Source: Marinimicrobium koreense
GTDB taxonomy: Bacteria > Pseudomonadota > Gammaproteobacteria > Pseudomonadales > Cellvibrionaceae
Assembly: GCF_003762925.1 (NCBI RefSeq)
Contig: NZ_RJUK01000002.1
Location: 434,001 to 498,000 of the forward strand
Length of the DNA: 64,000 nt
Reading direction: 5' to 3'
Made by a program: the position numbers and the translations under genes. Shown here piece by piece: positions 7,383 through 14,439 of this stretch (its first letter is position 1; the number at the start of each line of letters is the position of its first letter). The notes beneath the pieces were generated by a model that saw only the letters and a program-made list of their open reading frames with translations, was not told the origin of the DNA and did not search any database.

Positions 7383-8469
7383 GACCTTCATCCGCCATCT
7401 CCTGAGCTTTCAAGCTCAACTCGGCGGCCTTGAACACATGCGCTTGGCTCATGGCGTTCTCCGTCCGGTGAAGACAATCCAGAACCAGCTGACCAAAATA
7501 CGGGAAACTCGACTGTCCCAGACAGTCAATCTCCCGCTCGCCCTGGGCATTGGTCAAAAACACCTTTGATGCCGGCGCCTGTCTTGCCACGTCATTGTAT
7601 TTACGACATTCAATATTCCCTTCGGTACCGAGAATAAAGGTGCGGCCATCGCCCCAGGTCGCCTGTCCATCGCTGGTAAACCAATCAACCCGGGTATAGA
7701 AGGACGCACCATTGTCCCCCGTCATGGACATTTCACCAAAATCTTCCAGTTCGGGCTTATCGGCATTGTTCAGATTACAGGCCCGCGCAAAATTGATAGT
7801 TGCCTCTATCTCACCGGCATAGGTCAAAAACTGCTCCACCTGATGTGAACCGATATCCGTCAGAATGCCACCATACTGATTCTTATCAAAAAACCAGTCG
7901 GGGCGGGTCGTTTTGGACAATCGATGGGGCGCCAGATTGATGACCTGAAGCACTCGGCCAATCGCCCCTTCGGCGATCAGCTCTCCCGCCCTCCAGGCCG
8001 CTTCATTGTGTAACCGCTCGGCGTAATACACCGCATACTTGCGCCCGGTTTGCGCCACCACCTGTTTGACCCGATCGAGCTGCTCCAGGGTGGTGAAAGG
8101 CGCCTTGTCTGTAAAGTAATCCTTTCCTGCCAGCATTACCTGAATGCCAATCTCCGCCCGCACATTGGGGATCGCTGCGGATGCCACCAATAACGTTTTG
8201 TCATCGGCCAGTATCTGATCAAAGCTGTCAGCCTCCTTGGCCTGCGGATACTTTTCGCAGAAAGCAGCCAGCTTTTTGGGATCCGGATCGTACACATAGC
8301 GAAGTGTTCCGCCAGCCTGCAACAGGCCATTGGTCTGCCCATAAATATGGCCGTGATCCAGCCAGGCCACCGAAAAGCAAAACTCCTCAGGCGCAACGAC
8401 TTTCTTCGATTTACCCAACGGCGCATAACTAGCACCGTCTTTTATATTGACTGAAGTAGAGTCATTCAT
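7363..8469 (-). CDS. Gfo/Idh/MocA-family oxidoreductase
   Basis: A 368-aa cytosolic protein (no signal peptide) of the Gfo/Idh/MocA type. Residues 1-150 form the Rossmann domain, with FTDKAPF in place of the usual EKP motif. The C-terminal domain carries GGILTDIGSHQVEQFL, the Asp/His catalytic segment. These enzymes oxidise or reduce sugar hydroxyls, often at C3, with bound or free NAD(P). It is the last gene of a five-gene operon and lies 3 bases after the Nramp-like transporter. Its last seven residues and stop are encoded inside a REP-like repeat, so the original C-terminus may have been replaced. Substrate unknown. Confidence 0.85.
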   Translation of the reverse strand: MNDSTSVNIKDGASYAPLGKSKKVVAPEEFCFSVAWLDHGHIYGQTNGLLQAGGTLRYVYDPDPKKLAAFCEKYPQAKEADSFDQILADDKTLLVASAAIPNVRAEIGIQVMLAGKDYFTDKAPFTTLEQLDRVKQVVAQTGRKYAVYYAERLHNEAAWRAGELIAEGAIGRVLQVINLAPHRLSKTTRPDWFFDKNQYGGILTDIGSHQVEQFLTYAGEIEATINFARACNLNNADKPELEDFGEMSMTGDNGASFYTRVDWFTSDGQATWGDGRTFILGTEGNIECRKYNDVARQAPASKVFLTNAQGEREIDCLGQSSFPYFGQLVLDCLHRTENAMSQAHVFKAAELSLKAQEMADEGRRVTLR

Positions 8470-8472
8470 GTT

Positions 8473-9867
8473 CTAAACCAATTGAACCCAGGTTGAATAA
8501 GCCACACTGGCCATTACAGTCACAATACATAACACCATTGCCAGATTAAACAACACTCTGTTTAATCCGGTTGGCATGGCGTCACCCAGGTAACTGGGTC
8601 TGTTGTGCAGAATAGCCCAACCAATATACGCAATGGGCAGCAAGAATCCGCATATTGCCGACGTGGGCAACACCACGTAGGGGCCCATGGTTGACCAGAA
8701 AAATACACCCAATACCGCGGGGGTAGGTGACAGCAAAGCCAGCTTGTACTTCAAGCTCCCCTCCGGCCAATTGAACAGGGCTGCGGCCGCAGATCCGCAA
8801 CATAACATGTGCATGACCAGGGATCCGACCGCCATCCCCAAAATACCAAAGGCAAAAATCAGGCGACTGGTCACTTCACCCAGGCCCGCCGACATGAACA
8901 TCTTGCCCGCAACGGCGGGGCTCAGTTTCCCCTGAATATCCATATCAGAATTGAAAAACGCCCCTGCCGCCGCAATCGAGATCAAACTGGTGACTAGAAC
9001 GTAAGGCAACACCAGGCCGAAGCCGATATCGTACCGGGAGAGCTCGACATGCGCTGGTGTCCACTTTTTATACAAAAGCGTATAACCATAGATAAAGGTC
9101 ATATTAATACCCACCGCGCTTCCCAACGCCGCCATCATTACAGTGACACCTTCCGAATCCTGGGGCAGTGAAGTGGGAATATAACCAGCGACCACAGCGC
9201 CCCAGTCCACTTTGCCCTGCAGACTGGCACTGATGACCACCCAGGCAAAAGCAATGATGATTGAACCACTTAATAGCTTTATGCCGGTTTCGAAGACTTT
9301 GATTGCATTGGTTTTGCCCGGCTGAACACCACTGGAATCACCGGCTTGTTCGCCATATTTCCATGCGGTGAAGGCACAGCCTGCCCACACCAGGGTAGCC
9401 AGAACCAAGAGGTAGATATCACGCCCGATCGTGTTTTCTTCATCCACGGACCAACCCGTGGACACCACCACTACCTCTTCCAGCATACCGGCACTGAGCG
9501 GGTAGTGGGCGAACCCCCAGATGATGCTGGACGCAAAGGCCGCGATTGCCCAGAGCCATGCCAAGGGCGCGTTGACATACCGCTTCATTGCTTCAAAAGG
9601 TTTGATCTGGGTATGCAGAGTCTGGTGCGAGAGCGCGAACAACATGACGCAACCAATGATCATTGATACCGGCTGAACCCATAGAAACTCGTACCCAAAC
9701 AAAGCGCCGATGGTCAGTGATGTCACCGCACTCCCGCCCCCCAGCGTCATGGCACCCTGCAACCATCCGGGGCCGCTCAATATCAGATAGGTTGGAACCC
9801 GGGCGTACCAGGGCCTACCGGAGATTCGGTTTAACGTCGCTAACTCATTGGTTACTGAGTCGTTCAT
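8473..9867 (-). CDS. Nramp-fold transporter lacking the metal-binding residues
   Basis: Integral membrane protein of 464 aa with about 11 hydrophobic segments. The first segment aligns without gaps to Nramp/MntH TM1 (GPGWLQGAM...FLWV), but the metal-binding DPGN is GGGS here (residues 43-46). The TM6 MPH motif is replaced by GIN (253-255, within LGSAVGINMTFIYGYTLLY). The Asp, Asn, Met and His that bind Mn/Fe in Nramp are therefore absent, so divalent metal transport is unlikely. The gene lies inside a putative 3-keto-glycoside operon, 3 bases before one Gfo/Idh gene and 57 bases after another. I infer an organic substrate such as a glycoside or keto-sugar; annotation pipelines would call it a divalent metal transporter. 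Confidence 0.8.
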   Translation of the reverse strand: MNDSVTNELATLNRISGRPWYARVPTYLILSGPGWLQGAMTLGGGSAVTSLTIGALFGYEFLWVQPVSMIIGCVMLFALSHQTLHTQIKPFEAMKRYVNAPLAWLWAIAAFASSIIWGFAHYPLSAGMLEEVVVVSTGWSVDEENTIGRDIYLLVLATLVWAGCAFTAWKYGEQAGDSSGVQPGKTNAIKVFETGIKLLSGSIIIAFAWVVISASLQGKVDWGAVVAGYIPTSLPQDSEGVTVMMAALGSAVGINMTFIYGYTLLYKKWTPAHVELSRYDIGFGLVLPYVLVTSLISIAAAGAFFNSDMDIQGKLSPAVAGKMFMSAGLGEVTSRLIFAFGILGMAVGSLVMHMLCCGSAAAALFNWPEGSLKYKLALLSPTPAVLGVFFWSTMGPYVVLPTSAICGFLLPIAYIGWAILHNRPSYLGDAMPTGLNRVLFNLAMVLCIVTVMASVAYSTWVQLV

Positions 9868-9924
9868 AACAGATCCTGGGTTTTATTGTATTTATCGGGA
9901 CAACATAAGACGCGCAAGGCTATG

Positions 9925-11118
9925 TCAACGATACGAAGCCGACATATCGACCCTGGCCTTCCTGTCTGACTTCTGGCGCAATGACGATGTGGCGATTTTA
10001 CCGTCCAGCGCGCTCTGATAAACTTTTCTATCAAGCGGTAACGGTATTGGCCGGTTCTGCCAGGTCGACAGCAACATGGCATTGGCCATATCCAATGACG
10101 CCAGCCCCTGTTCAGCCGGGGTTATCAGCTCCGCGCCGTGCCGGATGGCGTCCACAAAGTTGGTCATGATCAGCGCGTGCTGATTTACTTTACCGCCCGT
10201 GCTGACAACTTCAGCGCGGCTCTCAGGCATACCGAACATATCGTCGGTCTGTCGGTTGAATTCCGATGTACTCTGCTGATTGCGGACCAGGGTAAGCTGC
10301 CCCGAATCAAAATGTAAGCTGCCCCTATCGCCAATAACGTCGAAACGATTGACCCCCGGAGCCTCGCCAGTAGAGCCGACAAACAATCCCGTGGCGCCAT
10401 TGGGGTAGCGCAGATACGCCGTCACTTCATCTTCAACTTCGACCTGATGATACTTACCGAACTCACAGAACCCGTGAATCTCGTTGGGAAGACCACAGAT
10501 CCACTGAAATACATCCAGATTGTGAATGCACTGATTGAGCAGTACACCACCGCCCTCTCCCTTCCAGGTAGCACGCCAGTCACTGACTTCAAAATAGATC
10601 TCAGGCCTGAACCAGTTGGTCATGGTCCAATGGGTTCGCCGGATCGGCCCCAGAACACCGCTTTCCACTATCTCCTTCATTTTGCTGAAGGTGGGATCGG
10701 TGCGCTGATTCAGCATCAGCGCGAACACGGTGTTTTCGTCGGCGTACTGGAGAAGCGTTTCGCCTTCAAACGAAGACAGACCGATCGGCTTCTCCAGCAT
10801 CACATGAAGCTTCCGCTCCAGGGCGTACTTGGCCATGGGGAAATGCTGCATGGTGGGCGAGGCAATGATCAATGCATCCACCAGCCCCGAATCACAAAGC
10901 GCTCGGTAGTCAGAGAAGTGCTGAACCCCAAGCTCATCGGATAATTCAGAGCCACTGCGTGAACAGATGGCCCCGATTTCACAACCCTGCACCTCTCCAT
11001 CGACGATATTCTGAATGTGTTGCCGGGCAATATTGCCCAGGCCCACAACGCCCACACGAACCGCGGGCAGGTCACTCTCTACGGAACCGTCAGAAGGCTC
11101 CCGGTTAGCTGTCTGCAT
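9925..11118 (-). CDS. Gfo/Idh/MocA-family oxidoreductase
   Basis: A 397-aa cytosolic oxidoreductase. The dinucleotide-binding motif GVVGLGNIARQH is at about 23-34, followed by MLEKPIGLS (EKP motif) and the catalytic segment GGGVLLNQCIHNLDVFQWI. The fold is canonical, unlike the shorter paralogue at the operon end, so the two probably catalyse different steps, for example oxidation and reduction of a sugar C3. The first 20 residues and the C-terminal 40 (basic, Ser-rich) are extensions of unknown role. The start codon is 2 bases after the stop of the heme dehydrogenase gene. Substrate unknown. Confidence 0.87.
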   Translation of the reverse strand: MQTANREPSDGSVESDLPAVRVGVVGLGNIARQHIQNIVDGEVQGCEIGAICSRSGSELSDELGVQHFSDYRALCDSGLVDALIIASPTMQHFPMAKYALERKLHVMLEKPIGLSSFEGETLLQYADENTVFALMLNQRTDPTFSKMKEIVESGVLGPIRRTHWTMTNWFRPEIYFEVSDWRATWKGEGGGVLLNQCIHNLDVFQWICGLPNEIHGFCEFGKYHQVEVEDEVTAYLRYPNGATGLFVGSTGEAPGVNRFDVIGDRGSLHFDSGQLTLVRNQQSTSEFNRQTDDMFGMPESRAEVVSTGGKVNQHALIMTNFVDAIRHGAELITPAEQGLASLDMANAMLLSTWQNRPIPLPLDRKVYQSALDGKIATSSLRQKSDRKARVDMSASYR

Positions 11119-11120
11119 GA

Positions 11121-13547
11121 TTATCGACCCAACTCACTGGCAGTATACGGTTGATTCTGTGTAGCTGTGTGCTTACGCACTTCGCGAACGTCATCGGCAC
11201 TGATGGCACCCGCGGCATTCCCCCAACTATTGCGAATATAGGTTGCTATATCCGCATTATCCTGGTCGCTAAAGCTGGCATTGCCGGCCAATCCCGGCAT
11301 AACCAGAGGGAACTCATACTCAACATCATTGACTTTTATCGGACCGCGCAAGCCGTGCAGCAGCACTTTAATCAGCACTTCGGGCTCTCCACCAACCCAA
11401 TCGCTATTGGCCAGCGGTGGCGCCATACCGTCCTGACCTTTCCCGTGCTGGCCATGGCAACCGGCACAGGCCGCCCGGCCCTCATACATTTCTTTTCCGC
11501 GAAGATACTGGTTCTGCTCCTGCGTCACGAGGTATCTGAAGTTGCTTTCGACGATCTGTTGATTGCCCACCAGCGCCAACAGGCCGCTCAGCTTTTCATT
11601 GAGCTCATCACCCAGGTAGGACTTCAGCTCCTCCTCTCGACCGGCGATCCCACTCACCACGGCTTCATTGATCAATGGCTGGTCGCCATATTCATTCAAC
11701 ACCAACGCCAATAACGCCATCGTGCTGTCGATTTTCAGCTGTCCAGCACTCAATGCCAGTTGCAGCGCAGTCTCGTAGTCGCTGGTCGATAACTTGACAA
11801 GGTCCGCCGCAAACTCCTGCTGCTCACCTTCTGAAAGGCGTGTCAGTAACTCAATGGCTGAAACCTTTACCTTGGTGTGCGGCGAGTTCAGTCCGGCTCG
11901 AATGCTTTCCGGGTTGACAGCGTTCAGCCCCTCCAAGGTCCAAAGCGCGTTGATCTGAGCACGGTGGTCGTCGGTTGTCTGCGCAAGGCGAGTCACTTCA
12001 CCCACGACACTCGGGTCATTGCGCTGGACAATCAGACGTCTGGCGGTATCCCGATACCAACCATTCTCATGAGCCAAATAGGCTACCAGCTGTGAACTGG
12101 TTTTATCGAGCAGTTGAGGTTTTTCCGTCAGCTCATTCTCTGCCCAGCGCAACCGGTATACCCTGCCCATATTGTTGTTATTCTTGTCCAGGTCACGAGC
12201 TTCAGACTGCTCCCGTAGATAGGTGGTCAGGAACTCTTTGTGCTGGATTACGCCATGATACATATCCACAATGTATAGCGATCCATCAGGTGAAGTATAG
12301 AGATTGACCGGCCGGAAGCGCTCGTCAGTAGATGCCAGAATCTCACTTTCCGGGTAGAGCGCCTCACCACTCAGCTCGCCCTGCCCCTCGATAATACGTC
12401 TGGCTGAAATCAGGTTGGCAGCCGGCTCCGGGGTGAAACCCACACCATAATACGTCTCGGGGAACTGGTTTCCGCGATAGACCACACTGCCGCTGGAGGC
12501 AGTAAAGTTGACCAGCTTGCCCTTGTCGGGCCCTTCGGAAACCAGCGTCTCCGGCAAATAGGCTCGATTCACACCGGGATTGATGCGAGCGGGGTATACC
12601 CGATTGCCTCCAATGCTATGAGCTTTTATCTCCTGCACCAGTTCGGGGTTTCGATTCAGCGAGTTGGGACGTAGAAACTCTCCTTGAATAGGCACACTAT
12701 TCCAGTTATGAAACAGCCGACCGTAATCGTCCATACTGATACCCCACTGGCCCCGGGATTCCGTTTTGGAGAGCGCCATTTTCCAGTACTGGTTACGATA
12801 GATCTCTTCAGATCCTTCGGGCAATTGCTCATCCAGGGGAAGGACTTTGTAGCGACGATCACTTTTGGCGTTGTAGTACCAGTTATCCAGGGCGTAGAGC
12901 ATCCCGTTGGGCTTATGCTCGACACTACCGCCCCGGGCGTAATCCGGATCAACCACCTCGCGAATGCCAAGCTTATCCCCCGCTTTGACTTCAGCGAAGT
13001 ACAGCTGGGTCTGATCGGAGTACAGAATGCCACCTTTTACCAGCGCTATGGTGCGGGGCAGAACAATGTCGTCCAGGAATACCGTGCGCTGATCCACCGC
13101 TCCGTCGCCATTGGTATCGTCCAGGATGGCAATGCTTCCCGTCGGAACGTCCTCATTATTGCCGTCAAGGTCGGGCATATACGTGGTCATTTCGGCCACC
13201 CAGATACGCCCATTACCATCAAAACTCAGGGCCACCGGATTGAACACATAGGGCTCGGCCGCAACATTGTCCAACACAAAGCCGGGCTGTACCTGCATGG
13301 AATCCAGGGCCTCCGGGACCGTCAGAACCGGAGCGGGCGGTATATCTTCGGCGGCTATCGGCGGCGTCATGTCGTGGCCTTCACGATCGCCCAGGTTTAT
13401 GGTCGTCGATTCGGTTTGCGAGGTATCGACGCTCGGAGGAGAATCATCCTCTGACAGAGTGTATGAACAACCTATTATCGACAGGCCGAACAAGGTATGA
13501 GCCAATACGATTACACTGTTTATCTTGAAATTATTGTCAGCCCGCAC
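11121..13547 (-). CDS. PVC-type heme-binding dehydrogenase lipoprotein with C-terminal cytochrome c
   Basis: An 808-aa lipoprotein with lipobox SIIGC. Residues about 80-460 form a beta-propeller of the DUF7133/PQQ-sugar-dehydrogenase-like type (QPGFVLDNVAAEPYVFNPVAL, GRIWVAEM, YTSPDGSLYIVDMYHGVIQH). A HEAT-like helical part (about 490-660) follows, then a monoheme cytochrome c with CAGCH near 694 and a candidate Met ligand in VMPGLAG. This domain order is typical of PVC-superfamily sugar-oxidation loci. I infer periplasmic oxidation of a carbohydrate with electron transfer to the respiratory chain. It lies 3 bases after the DUF1080 gene and 2 bases before a Gfo/Idh gene. Confidence 0.85.
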   Translation of the reverse strand: MRADNNFKINSVIVLAHTLFGLSIIGCSYTLSEDDSPPSVDTSQTESTTINLGDREGHDMTPPIAAEDIPPAPVLTVPEALDSMQVQPGFVLDNVAAEPYVFNPVALSFDGNGRIWVAEMTTYMPDLDGNNEDVPTGSIAILDDTNGDGAVDQRTVFLDDIVLPRTIALVKGGILYSDQTQLYFAEVKAGDKLGIREVVDPDYARGGSVEHKPNGMLYALDNWYYNAKSDRRYKVLPLDEQLPEGSEEIYRNQYWKMALSKTESRGQWGISMDDYGRLFHNWNSVPIQGEFLRPNSLNRNPELVQEIKAHSIGGNRVYPARINPGVNRAYLPETLVSEGPDKGKLVNFTASSGSVVYRGNQFPETYYGVGFTPEPAANLISARRIIEGQGELSGEALYPESEILASTDERFRPVNLYTSPDGSLYIVDMYHGVIQHKEFLTTYLREQSEARDLDKNNNNMGRVYRLRWAENELTEKPQLLDKTSSQLVAYLAHENGWYRDTARRLIVQRNDPSVVGEVTRLAQTTDDHRAQINALWTLEGLNAVNPESIRAGLNSPHTKVKVSAIELLTRLSEGEQQEFAADLVKLSTSDYETALQLALSAGQLKIDSTMALLALVLNEYGDQPLINEAVVSGIAGREEELKSYLGDELNEKLSGLLALVGNQQIVESNFRYLVTQEQNQYLRGKEMYEGRAACAGCHGQHGKGQDGMAPPLANSDWVGGEPEVLIKVLLHGLRGPIKVNDVEYEFPLVMPGLAGNASFSDQDNADIATYIRNSWGNAAGAISADDVREVRKHTATQNQPYTASELGR

Positions 13548-13550
13548 GAT

Positions 13551-14249
13551 TTACTCCAATTCGGTAATAGTGACATTCCGAAAGCGTACGATATTGTTGG
13601 TACGGCCACTTTCCTTCAATAACTGACTCCCATGGTGCTGCAGGCCGATAAAGCCCTCGCTGTCCTTACTGTCTCGAACATGGGTGGTCAGCACGCCATT
13701 GACGTATATCTTGATGTCACTCCCCCGGCACTCGATTCGGTACTTGTTCCATTCAAGATGGCGGTAGGCACTGGCCATTTCATCGGTCCAACCGGACAGA
13801 TAGTTTTCTTCGAAGTGGTCATCGGGCTCGGAGCGGGTCGGGTGGACCGGGTGCAGCCACTGGCGACGGGCCTGATCATAGAGCCCGCCACTCCACTTAC
13901 GATCACTCGGATCAACTTCGGCCTGGTAGCCCATAGCCTCCTGGCCGTCGTCGGTTGTTTTAACCTGCCCCCTGAAGATGATTCCCGAGTTACTGTATTC
14001 GTCGACGTCGGGCATGAGTACCTCAGCCGTCAGAATAAAATCCCGGTACCGTTTTTTTGTGGTCAGAAACCAGTTGTCCGTCGAGCGTAGTATCAGCTCA
14101 CCATTTTCCACCTGTGCGCTGCCATAATCGTAAATATTCTCGAAATGACTCAAGGAGGGGTCAATAAGATGGGTAGATTCAACTTGCGGATGGGTAGAAC
14201 AGCCACTGATTGACATCAATGACAGAAAGAAAAGTATCAGTTTTCTCAT
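13551..14249 (-). CDS. DUF1080 (3-keto-disaccharide hydrolase family) lipoprotein
   Basis: A 232-aa lipoprotein (lipobox SISGC) made of one concanavalin-like jelly-roll of the DUF1080/PF06439 family. Motifs are NGELILRSTDNWFLTTKKRY, SNSGIIFRGQ, MGYQAEVD, WNKYRIECRGSDIKIYVNG and GFIGLQHHG. Characterised members act on 3-keto-glycosides, cleaving the glycosidic bond after C3 oxidation. First gene of the compact five-gene operon running down to 7363. The start has no clear Shine-Dalgarno. A terminator for the preceding TonB receptor lies about 105 bases upstream, so the operon probably has its own promoter or depends on read-through. Confidence 0.85.
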   Translation of the reverse strand: MRKLILFFLSLMSISGCSTHPQVESTHLIDPSLSHFENIYDYGSAQVENGELILRSTDNWFLTTKKRYRDFILTAEVLMPDVDEYSNSGIIFRGQVKTTDDGQEAMGYQAEVDPSDRKWSGGLYDQARRQWLHPVHPTRSEPDDHFEENYLSGWTDEMASAYRHLEWNKYRIECRGSDIKIYVNGVLTTHVRDSKDSEGFIGLQHHGSQLLKESGRTNNIVRFRNVTITELE

Positions 14250-14352
14250 TGGTCAGCGATCCATATTGAGGAGTAGCCAGAGGTATCGAGCACATCGGGT
14301 TCAGGAACCCACCTTCGGTAAGGCCACCTTATCGCTTTACCGATGGGCTTGC

Positions 14353-14384
14353 AACAAAAAAAGGCGAGCATCATGCCCGCCTTA
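14353..14384 (-). terminator. Terminator of the TonB receptor gene
   Basis: On the minus strand an AAGGCG..CGCCTT stem with internal GCAT/ATGC pairing is followed by seven T, 55 bases after the receptor stop. Confidence 0.85.
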
Positions 14385-14439
14385 AAGTAGTAGTGAGAGT
14401 CAGTCCATTTACTACAAGGTCGTGGGAGTAGGAGATCGC

